Source: JBBIMP01 sp037444305 (lineage in GTDB: Bacteria; Acidobacteriota; UBA6911). Taken from it: a stretch of 64,000 bases of DNA. The stretch covers positions 1 to 64,000 of the forward strand of contig JBBIMP010000028.1 in the NCBI GenBank assembly GCA_037444305.1. Reading direction: 5' to 3'. A program made the position numbers and the translations under genes. Of the stretch, positions 35,100 through 43,552 are shown piece after piece (positions within the stretch are counted from its first letter, which is position 1; each line of letters starts with the position of its first letter). The notes under the pieces were generated by a model that was given only the letters and a program-made list of their open reading frames with translations, made no database searches and had not been told where the DNA came from.

Positions 35100-36466
35100 A
35101 AGCCAAAGAACCCATCCTTGTTGTCGATGACGAGGAGATAGTCCGGGACGTCTTGGCCGACCTGCTGACCGCGGAAGACTTCCACACCGATCTGGCGCAG
35201 GACGCCGCGCAGGCGCTCGAAATGGCGCACGGCCGGGAGTACGGCGTGGTGATTCTGGACCTTATGCTGGCCGGCGCCGACGGACTCGAAGTGCTGGCAG
35301 AGCTGCAGAAGATGGAGAACGCGCCGGCCACGATCATCCTCACCGCCTTCGCCTCCGTAGAGCGGGCCATCAAGGCCACGAAGCTCGGCGCCTTCGACTT
35401 CATCACCAAGCCGTTCAAGAACGATGAACTGCTGATCGCCGTCGGCAACGCCCTCGAGCAGCGGCGGCTGCGCCGCGAGAACCTACGGCTGAAAACCACG
35501 CTGCACGAGCGCTACAGCTTCAAGAACATCATCGGGAAGAGCGCCCCGATGCAGCAGGTGTTCGACCTCATTTCCCAGGTGGCGTCCCGGCGGAGCACCG
35601 TTCTCATCCAGGGCGAGAGCGGGACCGGTAAGGAGCTCGTCGCCAAGGCAATCCACGAAGCGAGCGGGCGGGCGGACGCCCCTTTCGTCGCCATAAACTG
35701 CGGCAACATCCCCTCCGATCTTCTCGAAAGCGAAATTTTCGGCCACGTGCGCGGCGCCTACACGGGCGCCTCCAGCTCGAAAAAGGGGCTCTTCGAGGTG
35801 GCGGACGGCGGCACCCTGTTTCTGGACGAAGTGGCCACCATATCCATGGAGATCCAGGCCAAACTGCTGCGCGTCATCCAGGAGCGGGAGTTCCGGAGGC
35901 TGGGCGGACTGGAAAACATCAAGGTCGACGTGCGCATCATCGCGGCCACAAACACCGACCTGCACGAGGCCGTCGTCCGGGGCTCCTTCCGCGACGACCT
36001 CTACTACCGGCTCAATGTCATCGTCGTCCGTCTGCCGCCGCTGAAGGAACGCTCCGAGGACATCCCGCTGCTCGCGGACCACTTCATCCGGAAATATTGC
36101 GGGGAGAACGAGCGGCCCGTCTGCACCCTGGAACCGGCGGCGCTGAGGCTGCTGCTCGACCACGACTGGCCGGGAAACGTTCGCGAACTGGAAAATGCGA
36201 TCGAACGCGCCGTGGTGCTCGCGCCCGGCGACGTGATCGCCTCGGACCTCTTTCCCAGAAACATCACCGCCCCGGGTCTGGAGAGGATCCCGCAGAAGCA
36301 CGATGAAGGCCTCCCGCTCAAGGAACGGGTGCTGAATTTCGAGCGCGCTCTCATCGTGGCGGCGCTCGAGAAGACCGGCTGGAACCAGAAAAAGGCCGCC
36401 GAGATGCTCTCCGTGAATCCCACCACGCTCAGCGAAAAACTAAAACGCCTCAAGATCAAGCCCTGA
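35096..36466 (+). CDS. Sigma54-dependent NtrC-family response regulator
   Basis: 456 residues. Receiver domain (1-~120) with acidic pair D11/D12, phospho-acceptor D55 in VVILDLMLAG, and the conserved K in FDFITKPFKN. AAA+ domain (~140-370): Walker A GESGTGKE, the sigma54-contact loop GAYTGA (a normal variant of GAFTGA), Walker B LFLDEV, and DDLYYRLNV. A Fis-type helix-turn-helix closes the protein (~415-456, QKKAAEMLSVNPTTLSEKLK). It is coupled to the kinase by an ATGA overlap. It should activate sigma54 promoters, most obviously the one in front of its own operon. Confidence 0.95.
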   Translation: MKAKEPILVVDDEEIVRDVLADLLTAEDFHTDLAQDAAQALEMAHGREYGVVILDLMLAGADGLEVLAELQKMENAPATIILTAFASVERAIKATKLGAFDFITKPFKNDELLIAVGNALEQRRLRRENLRLKTTLHERYSFKNIIGKSAPMQQVFDLISQVASRRSTVLIQGESGTGKELVAKAIHEASGRADAPFVAINCGNIPSDLLESEIFGHVRGAYTGASSSKKGLFEVADGGTLFLDEVATISMEIQAKLLRVIQEREFRRLGGLENIKVDVRIIAATNTDLHEAVVRGSFRDDLYYRLNVIVVRLPPLKERSEDIPLLADHFIRKYCGENERPVCTLEPAALRLLLDHDWPGNVRELENAIERAVVLAPGDVIASDLFPRNITAPGLERIPQKHDEGLPLKERVLNFERALIVAALEKTGWNQKKAAEMLSVNPTTLSEKLKRLKIKP

Positions 36467-36560
36467 GAACGTCTCCGGGCCGGCCGCAACAAACAGGATT
36501 CCCGCGCGTATTTGACTGTACCGGCAACGGGCAGCCGGCCGTTTCGGGCTGATCGAGGGA

Positions 36561-36621
36561 TTCCCCGGCGGGGGCGCGGCCCCTTGCAGCCGCTCGCCCG
36601 GCCGGGTTTCCCCGGCGGGGG
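36561..36621. repeat. Pair of 14-nt direct repeats
   Basis: TTCCCCGGCGGGGG occurs at 36561-36574 and again at 36608-36621. Each copy can form a small hairpin (CCCC-GGC-GGGG). They could form part of a transcription end for the regulator operon, but no T run follows. Confidence 0.45.
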
Positions 36622-36691
36622 TGCAACGTGAATCGGGGTGGGGCACGAGGTCGCCTACTTTTTATAAGTCGATCATAAATAATATGTTAGC

Positions 36692-36720
36692 TTGACTTGA
36701 CTATGGCATGTCGCTAAATT
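36692..36720 (+). promoter_or_regulatory. Sigma70-type promoter for the tolQ-exbD operon
   Basis: TTGACT (36692-36697), 17-nt spacer, TAAATT (36715-36720), within an A+T-rich stretch about 140 bp before the tolQ start. Confidence 0.6.
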
Positions 36721-36860
36721 TGATGGGTTGCGCCGGTGGATGGCTCGTTCCGGCTAGGCGCTTCCGAATCAGCGCACTGGAAAAGGCGGATTGAAACCTT
36801 CCCGCCCTGGCCGACTCTGATCGTTGGCATGAATTCTGAATCCAAGGGGGAAAAGTCACT

Positions 36861-37559
36861 GTGTTAAGTTCACTCGGCGGCAACCTGGTTGATTATTTTG
36901 TCAAGGGCGGCTGGACGATGTACCCCATGCTCTTTTGTTCGATCGCAGGTCTTATCGTCATAGTCGAGCGTGGCATCGTGTTCCACCGCCTGAAGATCAA
37001 CACCGCACAGATCTTCGGCGCCGTGCGCCAAGCCCTGATGAAGCGCGACCTGAAGGGTGCCATAGGGATCTGCGACGCCAATCCCAGCCCGATCTCCGAC
37101 ACCATGCGTGCCGGCCTTCTGCGCTATGGCAAGGCTGCCGCCGACATCGAGAAGGCCGTCGAGAGTGTTGCGCTGCACGAGCTCTCCAAGCTCGAACGGG
37201 GATTGTGGATCCTGGCGACCATTGCAAACGTCGCCCCCCTGTTCGGATTCCTCGGCACCGTCACCGGCATGATCCTGTCCTTCGGCGTGCTCGCCGAGGT
37301 CGGACTGGGCAATCCCAAGGCCGTAGCGGCCGGCATTTCGCAAGCGCTCATCACCACGGCCTACGGCCTCTCGATCGCGCTGCCCGTGCAGGCGGCGTAT
37401 AATTACTTTACGAGCCGGATCTCGAACTTCGCCCTGGACATGGAGACCAGCTCCGCGATGCTGCTCGAGACGTTCGGCGAGCTGGAGGAACCGAACCAGG
37501 GCCAGACGCCCGTTTTCGGGCAGACGCCTCAGGTCGGCCCGTCCCAGGCTGTGCCATGA
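36861..37559 (+). CDS. tolQ: MotA/TolQ/ExbB proton-channel family protein
   Basis: 232 residues. Inner-membrane proton channel subunit that, with ExbD/TolR, uses proton-motive force to energise the outer membrane (TonB or Tol function). Three transmembrane helices are seen (~18-38, ~118-140, ~158-180). APLFGFLGTVTGMI and ISQALITTAYGLSIALPVQ are the conserved channel segments. The C-terminal ~25 residues are Gln/Pro-rich. GTG start at 36861, with AAGGGGG about 10 nt upstream. It overlaps the first exbD by 4 nt. TolQ and ExbB cannot be told apart by sequence here; no TonB, TolA, TolB or Pal gene is nearby. Confidence 0.88.
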   Translation: MLSSLGGNLVDYFVKGGWTMYPMLFCSIAGLIVIVERGIVFHRLKINTAQIFGAVRQALMKRDLKGAIGICDANPSPISDTMRAGLLRYGKAAADIEKAVESVALHELSKLERGLWILATIANVAPLFGFLGTVTGMILSFGVLAEVGLGNPKAVAAGISQALITTAYGLSIALPVQAAYNYFTSRISNFALDMETSSAMLLETFGELEEPNQGQTPVFGQTPQVGPSQAVP

Positions 37560-37993
37560 TCAGACGCCCGATTCAGCGCCACAAGGTCTTTGCGGCCATC
37601 CCGACCGCTTCGATGGCGGACATCGCCTTCCTGCTGATTGTCTTCTTCATGCTCACGACCTCGTTCAGTCCGGTGAGGATGTCGGTCGATCTCGCGCAGG
37701 CGGCCAACCGGGAGGAGGTCGAAAAGGACGCCGCCATCATTGCGCTCGACACGACCGGGGCCATGGAGATATCCAACGGCATTCAGCCGGGCAACCGGAT
37801 CAACAACTTCGAGGAGCTCGAGATCTTCATTCAGGAGGTCGTAGCGGAAGATCCGACCAGGCAGTTCATCATCCGCGCCGACAGGAACATCCCCTACGAG
37901 GCTTTCAACCAGGTCTACGAGCGCCTGAGAAACAACAACTGCCGGCGCATCGCTCTCCTGACGGAGGCAAAGACGGCTAAGGAGCCCCTGTAA
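37556..37993 (+). CDS. exbD: ExbD/TolR-family protein (first copy)
   Basis: 145 residues. One N-terminal transmembrane helix (about 20-40) followed by a periplasmic ExbD/TolR domain. The helix carries the essential channel aspartate in SMADIAFLLIVFFML. It partners the TolQ/ExbB protein. The ATG overlaps the tolQ stop (ATGA). The DNA coding for the transmembrane segment (37598-37657) is nearly identical to that of the next gene, while the rest has diverged widely. Confidence 0.88.
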   Translation: MIRRPIQRHKVFAAIPTASMADIAFLLIVFFMLTTSFSPVRMSVDLAQAANREEVEKDAAIIALDTTGAMEISNGIQPGNRINNFEELEIFIQEVVAEDPTRQFIIRADRNIPYEAFNQVYERLRNNNCRRIALLTEAKTAKEPL

Positions 37994-38094
37994 CCGAAAT
38001 GGCCATAAAGGTACGCGGCAAGATCACGGCCGAAATCCCGACCGCTTCGATGGCGGACATCGCCTTCCTGCTGATCGTCTTCTTCATGCTCACG
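37598..38094 (+). repeat. Near-identical 60-nt segment shared by the two exbD genes
   Basis: 37598-37657 and 38035-38094 differ at a single position (ATT versus ATC codon), i.e. 59 of 60 identical, including synonymous sites. The segment codes for the transmembrane helix. Flanking sequence on both sides is unrelated at the DNA level. Confidence 0.9.
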
Positions 38095-38439
38095 GCCGTC
38101 TACAGCAGCAATTTCGGCCTCGAATACGGGCTGCCGAAGAACGAAGAGCCGGCGAACGTCCAGCCGCTGGAGTCCATGCACATCCACATCATGGGGCCGG
38201 GCCAGTACACCATCGACCGCAGGCCGGCCACACTGCCGCAGATCGCGGGCTACATCGACGCCAGGCTCAAGCAGAATCCCAAGAAGCCGGTGATCGTGCA
38301 GACCGATCCCGATGTCCCCTATTATGTGACGGTCGAGGTCCTCGACGTGTGCAAGCAGATGCGGGTCGAGAACATCTCGATCCCCACGCGCTCGGAGGTG
38401 GAGATGTGGGCCGGGTTCACCGGGGGAATAGGCAAATGA
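37999..38439 (+). CDS. exbD: ExbD/TolR-family protein (second copy)
   Basis: 146 residues, same plan as the preceding gene: transmembrane helix (~18-38) with the same SMADIAFLLIVFFML block, then a periplasmic domain with PAT LPQIAGYIDARLKQNP-like and IVQTDPDVPYYVTVEVLDV sequence. It starts 5 bp after the first copy stops and overlaps the next gene by 4 nt. Two different ExbD proteins with one TolQ suggests an asymmetric heteromeric channel, as seen in several Gram-negative lineages. Confidence 0.88.
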   Translation: MAIKVRGKITAEIPTASMADIAFLLIVFFMLTAVYSSNFGLEYGLPKNEEPANVQPLESMHIHIMGPGQYTIDRRPATLPQIAGYIDARLKQNPKKPVIVQTDPDVPYYVTVEVLDVCKQMRVENISIPTRSEVEMWAGFTGGIGK

Positions 38440-39398
38440 AGGCCGCCCGCCTTTCGCTTTGCGCCCTCGTGGCGCTCGCCGGGGTATTCCTTGCTGCCGT
38501 CCCCGCTTCCGCCGACTACAAGCTGGCCGTCTCCTACTACAAGCAGGGGCGGTTCGACAAGGCGATCCAGGAACTGAAGCCGGATCTGGACCAGAATCCC
38601 GATTGGGAGTTCGGGCACCGGCTCATGGGTCTGTGCTATCTCAACCTGAAGAACAACGCCCTTGCGATCGCCTCCCTTTCGCGCGCCGTGCAGCTGCAGT
38701 CGGCCGCCTTCCCCGCCTACCAGGGGCTCGGCCAGGCTTATTACAACCTGCAGCGGTTCGACAACAGCGTCCAGATCCTGAACCAGGGGGAGTCGTTGGC
38801 GAAGGAGCCCGACGAGCGCTACAACCTGCACCACCTGCGCGGCTCCGCCTACTACCGCCTCGAGAAATTCCGGGAGGCCGCGGATGACCTGGCCGCCGCG
38901 ATCCGCCTCCGGACCACCGACTGGACCAATTACAGCCAGCTCGGCATCGCCTACTACAACCTCGGCCGCCACGAAGACGCCCAGCAGGCCCTGTTGAAGG
39001 CCCTGGCGCTGCGGCCGGGGCACAACGTCACCACGGAGTACATGGGGAAGACGTATTTCAAGCGCGGCGTGGCGTCGCTGTCCGACCGCCAGTACACCCA
39101 GGCCATCGAACACTTCCGCAAGGCGCGGGACTACACGCCGAACGACGGATTCGTCTTCTACAACATCGCCGAGGCCTATCTCTTTCAGCAGAACTACACG
39201 GAAGCGGAGAAGTCCCTGAACCAGGCGCTGAGCCTGATGCCGCGCAGCGCCGAGGTGTTCCAGCGCCTCGGCCTGGTGTACGAAAAGCAGAAGAAGTGGG
39301 ACCAGGCGATGGAAGCCTACCGCAAGGCCTTCGAACTCAATCCCTCTCCCGGCCTGCAGGAAGCGCTCAACCGCATCGCCGAGCTGAAGAAACGCTGA
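38436..39398 (+). CDS. Secreted tetratricopeptide-repeat protein
   Basis: 320 residues. Signal peptide about 1-24 (LCALVALAGVFLAAVPASA). About eight TPR units follow to the C-terminus (e.g. YKLAVSYYKQGRFDKAIQEL, NYSQLGIAYYNLGRHEDAQQ, FYNIAEAYLFQQNYTEAEKS). It probably scaffolds proteins in the periplasm. Start ATG overlaps the exbD stop (ATGA), so it belongs to the tolQ-exbD-exbD operon; a TPR protein in such operons often links the energising complex to its outer-membrane partner (inference). Confidence 0.87.
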   Translation: MKAARLSLCALVALAGVFLAAVPASADYKLAVSYYKQGRFDKAIQELKPDLDQNPDWEFGHRLMGLCYLNLKNNALAIASLSRAVQLQSAAFPAYQGLGQAYYNLQRFDNSVQILNQGESLAKEPDERYNLHHLRGSAYYRLEKFREAADDLAAAIRLRTTDWTNYSQLGIAYYNLGRHEDAQQALLKALALRPGHNVTTEYMGKTYFKRGVASLSDRQYTQAIEHFRKARDYTPNDGFVFYNIAEAYLFQQNYTEAEKSLNQALSLMPRSAEVFQRLGLVYEKQKKWDQAMEAYRKAFELNPSPGLQEALNRIAELKKR

Positions 39399-39405
39399 GC
39401 CGCAG

Positions 39406-39434
39406 CCGGGCGCCCCGCAACGCCGCGCGCCCGG
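39406..39434. terminator. Possible bidirectional terminator hairpin between convergent genes
   Basis: CCGGGCGC pairs with GCGCCCGG across 13 nt, in the 63-bp gap between the converging TPR gene and the minus-strand hypothetical. There is no T run on either side. Confidence 0.35.
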
Positions 39435-39461
39435 AGTCCCTTCCTGACGGTTGCGCGCCTC

Positions 39462-40604
39462 TCATGGAGCGGTCCGGTAGGATTCCCGCCAGCTGCGGAT
39501 GCTTCCCGCCGCATCGATGGCGGTCGCCTGCAGCACGTATTGCCCGCCGGGACGGCCGGATTCGATCGGCAGCTCCGCGATCATGTGCCTGCCGCTCTCG
39601 TCCTGACCGGGGCGGGCGCGCACCACGCGGTTTGAGCTCTCGTCGATCACAAACGCCTCGACCGCCAGCGGATTCCCCTGGCGGTCGGACAGGAAGAGGC
39701 GCACCGCGAGCGTTTCCCCCGCGCGGACCGTCTCCGGAACAAGGACGGTTCGCTGCAGGATGGGCAGGTCCTCCTCCCCCCTGACGGCAAATTCCTGCGG
39801 CACCGCGAATTCGCGGACTTTCCGGAGCCATCCGTGCTCCACCGCCGCGGCGATCCGCCCGAAGACGTGCAGGATGCTCTCCGCCAGCCCTCTCTTACCG
39901 AGGGACTCGAGCAGCCTGAGCGTCTTTTCACGTCCGTAGGTCTCCCGGCAGGTGAGCAGAAAGGTGACACCGGGAGCCGCGGCGCGAAAATCGCGGGGCT
40001 CCGGGCCTCCGCCGCCCGCAGCGAAGGCGGCCAGGCCGAGGGGCTGGATGCGATCGATGAAGTGGGCCGCGACCCAGGCTCCCGTGAGGCTGCGCGTCGT
40101 CCTCATGAATTCGTGCGCGAATATCTCCGACATCGCATCCACCATCGCGCTCAGCTCTGCGCGGGCCGTGTCGCCCCTGGACAGCTCGAGCAGGGCGATG
40201 CGCGCCATCTCGCGGGCCGCCGATCTCATCAGCCAGGCTCTCACGTCGTGGGCCGCCTCACTGCGGTTCATCCCGATGGCGATGACGCCGCTGCCGGCGT
40301 CGGCCCGGGTCTCCCGGCCCTCCCAGTCCACGTGGACCTGGATGCGCCGCGGCAGCTTGCCGCCTGCTTCGGTGTTCATGAACTGCCAGCAGCGTTCCAG
40401 CTCCGCGATCGTCTCGCGGGCAAGCCACTCCCGGGAGCTCGGGATTCGGATCCTGACATGCTCGGATACGATCTGTCCGATCCCGTATTGCGCCGGGGCC
40501 GCCGGCGACGGTTCCCCGGGGCCGGGCATCAGGGCGGCCAGGACCAGAAATCCGCCCGTGAGAATCCCCCGGCGGGCGACTGTGTGCTTTTTGCTGCCTT
40601 GCAT
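39462..40604 (-). CDS. Secreted hypothetical protein
   Basis: 380 residues. An N-terminal basic and hydrophobic stretch (VARRGILTGGFLVLAALM) looks like a signal peptide. The first half (~45-250) resembles the layout of peptidase-MA-like periplasmic proteins of this phylum, but the region where a HExxH zinc motif would be expected reads EIFAHEFMRT, so catalytic activity is doubtful. The last ~110 residues (from VPETVRAGETLAVRLFLSD) look like an immunoglobulin-like beta domain. No family is assigned. ATG at 40604 is preferred over one at 40661, which would overlap the STAS gene by 26 bp. It lies 31 bp after the STAS gene on the same strand. Confidence 0.65.
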   Translation of the reverse strand: MQGSKKHTVARRGILTGGFLVLAALMPGPGEPSPAAPAQYGIGQIVSEHVRIRIPSSREWLARETIAELERCWQFMNTEAGGKLPRRIQVHVDWEGRETRADAGSGVIAIGMNRSEAAHDVRAWLMRSAAREMARIALLELSRGDTARAELSAMVDAMSEIFAHEFMRTTRSLTGAWVAAHFIDRIQPLGLAAFAAGGGGPEPRDFRAAAPGVTFLLTCRETYGREKTLRLLESLGKRGLAESILHVFGRIAAAVEHGWLRKVREFAVPQEFAVRGEEDLPILQRTVLVPETVRAGETLAVRLFLSDRQGNPLAVEAFVIDESSNRVVRARPGQDESGRHMIAELPIESGRPGGQYVLQATAIDAAGSIRSWRESYRTAP

Positions 40605-40635
40605 GGATCGGACTCGGGCGTGGCTCTCCTGGGCG

Positions 40636-40977
40636 TCAGGAGGCAAAACTCTGGACGGCATCGTCCTCGTCGTTGTACCAGTCGAAGACGTTCGTCAGCT
40701 TCGTGATCGTGAGCAGGTCCACCAGACGCTCGTTGGGCGCCAGGAGCTTGAAGCTTCCGCCGGCTTTCCTGGCCGCGGTGAAACAGCGGATGATCTCCCC
40801 GAGACCGGCACTGTCGACGTAGGGCACATTTGCCAGGTTGAGCAGGATCTTCTTCCGACCTTCACCCAGCAGTTTGTCGACGGCCTCCTTGATTTCGACA
40901 TCCCCGTCCCCGAGCAGGATTTTGCCCTCCACGTCGAGGACGGCTACATCGTTGGACTGGCGGGCCGAAAGCTTCAT
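40636..40977 (-). CDS. STAS-domain protein, anti-sigma factor antagonist-like
   Basis: 113 residues, a single STAS domain of the SpoIIAA/RsbV type. The phosphorylatable serine is Ser56 in YVDSAGLGEI, the classic position. Such proteins bind an anti-sigma factor or a kinase and are switched by phosphorylation. No sigma factor, anti-sigma kinase or PP2C phosphatase is encoded nearby, so partners are elsewhere. It has a promoter-like sequence 30-60 bp upstream and a GGAGG just before the start. Confidence 0.88.
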   Translation of the reverse strand: MKLSARQSNDVAVLDVEGKILLGDGDVEIKEAVDKLLGEGRKKILLNLANVPYVDSAGLGEIIRCFTAARKAGGSFKLLAPNERLVDLLTITKLTNVFDWYNDEDDAVQSFAS

Positions 40978-41004
40978 GAATTCCTCCGGTCTGATGGAAG
41001 TCTG

Positions 41005-41034
41005 AAGCTAACACAGCGCTCGGGTTTCTGTCAA
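41005..41034 (-). promoter_or_regulatory. Sigma70-type promoter for the STAS gene
   Basis: On the minus strand a perfect TTGACA, 18-nt spacer, then TAGCTT. The STAS start codon lies about 28 nt further on. Confidence 0.5.
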
Positions 41035-41124
41035 TTTGCCGGGGATTCCGCCCTGCCGCCGCGAGCGCGGCGGCTTCACCCCCGGGATTCGCATTCCCGC
41101 CGGGACGAGCGAACCGGTGGTTTC

Positions 41125-41153
41125 TTGATCCCTCGGAATCCGTGTGCTATACA
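41125..41153 (+). promoter_or_regulatory. Sigma70-type promoter for enolase
   Basis: TTGATC (41125-41130), 17-nt spacer, TATACA (41148-41153), 61 bp before the eno start codon. Confidence 0.55.
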
Positions 41154-41214
41154 TCACTTTCGCCTTCGCCGGGCCTCCCTGGCCGGCCCACACCGTCACA
41201 CGGAGATTACTGCA

Positions 41215-42492
41215 ATGAGCCGTCCCATACGTTCCGTTCTTGCGCGCGAAATTTTGGACTCCAGGGGCAACCCCACGTTGGAGGCCGAGGTGATCCTCGA
41301 GGGAAACATCCGCGGCCGGGCGGCGGTTCCCTCCGGCGCCTCCACGGGAGCCCACGAAGCCGTGGAGCTGCGCGACGGCGACAAGCTCCGTTACGGCGGC
41401 AAAGGCGTCCTGCGCGCGGCGGAAAACGTCCTGCAGACGATCGCCCCCACGCTGGCGGGTGAAGATCCCTTCCAGCAGCGAGCCATCGACCGGATTCTGA
41501 TCAACCTCGACGGTTCCCCCAACAAGGCGAGGCTGGGCGCCAACGCGATCCTCGCCGTCTCGATGGCCACGGCGCGCGCCGCGGCGGCGGCGCTCTCCCT
41601 TCCACTCTACCGCTACCTCGGCGGCGCCAATGCCTGCGTCCTGCCGGTCCCCATGATGAACATCATCAATGGCGGCGCCCACGCCGACAACAACCTCGAT
41701 CCGCAGGAGTTCATGATCGTCCCCGCCGGCGCCGGCAGTTTCGCCGAAAGCCTCCGTATGGGGGTGGAGACATTTCATGCGCTCAAGGGCGTCCTGAAAA
41801 AGCGCGGTTATTCCACGGCGGTGGGGGATGAGGGCGGTTTCGCCCCCAATCTCAAATCGAGCGAGGAAGCGCTCGACCTCATCCTGGAGGCCATCGAGGG
41901 GGCCGGCTACACGGGCGGCAGCCAGATCTGCCTCGCCCTGGACGTAGCCGCCAGCGAGATGTTCGAGGACGGACGGTACTGCTTCCGCAAATCGGGCGGC
42001 AGCCGCCTGACTTCCGACCAGATCATACGGCTGTACGAGAAGTGGACCGGCGCCTATCCCATCGTCTCGATCGAGGACGGCATGGCCGAGGACGACTGGC
42101 AGGGCTGGGTGGCGCTCACCGACGCGCTCGGCGAGAAGATCCAGCTGGTGGGCGACGACGTCTTCGTGACCGGCGAAAACCGGCTGAAAAGCGGAATCGC
42201 CGACGGGGTTGCCAACAGCATCCTGATAAAGCTGAACCAGGTGGGGACGGTGAGCGAGACCCTCGACGCGATCGAACTCGCCAAGACCGACAGCTACACC
42301 ACGGTCATTTCCCACCGTTCCGGGGAGACGGAGGACACGTTCATAGCCGATCTCGCCGTCGCCACCAACGCCGGCCAGATCAAGACGGGGTCGGCGAGCC
42401 GCACCGACAGGATTGCAAAATACAACCAGCTCCTGCGCATCGAGGAAGAGCTGGGGGCGCAGGCGCGGTTCATCGGCGGCCGGCTCTTTTGA
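41215..42492 (+). CDS. eno: Enolase
   Basis: 425 residues. Converts 2-phosphoglycerate to phosphoenolpyruvate in glycolysis and gluconeogenesis. All landmarks are present: ILDSRGNPTLE at the N-terminus, SGASTGAHEAVELRD, GDEGGFAPNL with the catalytic glutamate, LIKLNQVGT with the catalytic lysine, and SHRSGETED near the C-terminus. ATG at 41215 has CGGAGA about 8 nt upstream; an open frame runs far upstream but is antisense to the STAS and hypothetical genes. Full length for the family. Confidence 0.98.
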   Translation: MSRPIRSVLAREILDSRGNPTLEAEVILEGNIRGRAAVPSGASTGAHEAVELRDGDKLRYGGKGVLRAAENVLQTIAPTLAGEDPFQQRAIDRILINLDGSPNKARLGANAILAVSMATARAAAAALSLPLYRYLGGANACVLPVPMMNIINGGAHADNNLDPQEFMIVPAGAGSFAESLRMGVETFHALKGVLKKRGYSTAVGDEGGFAPNLKSSEEALDLILEAIEGAGYTGGSQICLALDVAASEMFEDGRYCFRKSGGSRLTSDQIIRLYEKWTGAYPIVSIEDGMAEDDWQGWVALTDALGEKIQLVGDDVFVTGENRLKSGIADGVANSILIKLNQVGTVSETLDAIELAKTDSYTTVISHRSGETEDTFIADLAVATNAGQIKTGSASRTDRIAKYNQLLRIEEELGAQARFIGGRLF

Positions 42493-42574
42493 GTGCCGGC
42501 TCCCGCCGCCGAGCGCGGCAGGCCGGGAGCTGGGGCTCGTGCCGTCCGCGGAGATCGCCGTCCCGGGGGGCTCA

Positions 42575-43552
42575 TTGACCACCGAATTGCTGGAAGTACG
42601 GAACCTCACGATCTCCTACCCAGCGCCCGCCGGCTCCTTGAAGGTCGTCCGGGATGTCTCGCTCCGGCTGCGCCCGGCAGAGTCGCTCGCGGTCGTCGGG
42701 GAAACAGGCAGCGGCAAAACCACTCTCGCGCTCGCCCTCGCGGGGCTGCTCGACAGTGCACGGATCGAGTCCGGCCGGATCCTTTACCAGGGGATGGATC
42801 TCTCATCGCTCGGCCCCGGGGAGTGGCGAAGCCTCCGCGGGCGCCGCCTCGGTTTCCTGTTCCAGGATCCCCGCGGCGCCCTAAATCCGGTGCTCACCAT
42901 CGGCTCCCAGCTCGCGGAGGCGATCCGGGCGCACCAGAGCGTGAGCAGGGGTGAAGCGGAGCGCCTGGCCCGTGACCTCCTGGCCGAGGTCGGCGTCCCC
43001 GACCCGGCATTCTACATGCGCCGGTACCACTTCGAGCTTTCGGGCGGGATGTGCCAGCGGGTGGGAATGGCTTTGGGTCTCTGCAACAGCCCGCACATCC
43101 TGATCGCCGACGAGCCGACCAGCGCGCTGGATCCCAGCATACAGGCGCAGATCGTCGAACTGCTGCAGCAGCTTCGGCGGCGGCGGGGACTCGCGCTCTT
43201 ACTCATCAGCCACGACCTTGGTCTGGTCGCAGGCCTCGCTGACCGGGTTGCCGTGATGTACGGCGGCAGGCTCCTGGAGCTCGGCAGCGCCGGGGAGGTT
43301 CTGCGGGCGCCGGCACATCCGTATACCGCTGCGCTACTGGAGTGCCGGCCGGACCTGAGCCGCAGCTGCGAAACGGCGCGCCTTCCAGCCATCGGCGGCG
43401 CCCCGCCCGCCCCGGGAATGGAATCGCCGGGCTGTCCGTTTGCGGACCGGTGCGCACACGTCGAAGGGCGCTGCCGGGAGTCGATGCCTCCCCTGGTTTC
43501 TCTATCTGCCGGCCACCGGGCCGCCTGCATCCGATGCGAAGCGACGACGTGA
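42575..43552 (+). CDS. Dipeptide/oligopeptide-type ABC transporter ATPase (DppD/OppD-like)
   Basis: 325 residues. Walker A GETGSGKTTLALAL (~45), Q-loop FLFQDPRGALNP, signature ELSGGMCQRVGMA, Walker B LLIADEPTSALDP-like (ILIADEPTSALDP) and the H-loop SHDLG. The C-terminal extension with CPFADRCAHVEGRC is the oligopeptide-transporter cysteine motif. It starts most likely at TTG 42575 (giving TTELLEVRNLTISYP as N-terminus); GTG at 42539 is an alternative. It pairs with the next ATPase gene, but no permease or binding-protein genes adjoin them. Confidence 0.87.
   Translation: MTTELLEVRNLTISYPAPAGSLKVVRDVSLRLRPAESLAVVGETGSGKTTLALALAGLLDSARIESGRILYQGMDLSSLGPGEWRSLRGRRLGFLFQDPRGALNPVLTIGSQLAEAIRAHQSVSRGEAERLARDLLAEVGVPDPAFYMRRYHFELSGGMCQRVGMALGLCNSPHILIADEPTSALDPSIQAQIVELLQQLRRRRGLALLLISHDLGLVAGLADRVAVMYGGRLLELGSAGEVLRAPAHPYTAALLECRPDLSRSCETARLPAIGGAPPAPGMESPGCPFADRCAHVEGRCRESMPPLVSLSAGHRAACIRCEATT

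Larger units (their letters stand above)
36467..36860. other. Intergenic region between the response regulator and the tolQ operon
   Basis: About 390 bp with no gene. The left half is very GC-rich and holds two copies of a short repeat; the right half (36655-36720) is A+T-rich and holds a good sigma70-type promoter. No sigma54 consensus was found here. Confidence 0.6.

Noticed and set aside
36561..36621. CRISPR-like repeat pair
   Set aside because: Only two 14-nt copies, each a GC hairpin, with no third copy or spacer regularity and no cas genes.
36800..36860. A second sigma54 promoter for the tolQ operon (TTGGCATG near 36824)
   Set aside because: The -12 TTGC element is missing at the required spacing; a sigma70-type promoter explains the region better.
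40605..40661. Earlier ATG (40661) for the secreted hypothetical
   Set aside because: It would overlap the STAS gene by 26 bp and bury the signal peptide; ATG 40604 gives a normal N-terminus.
39952..41214. Long upstream extension of the enolase frame
   Set aside because: It is antisense to the secreted hypothetical and STAS genes; enolase homology begins at 41215 behind its own promoter and ribosome-binding site.
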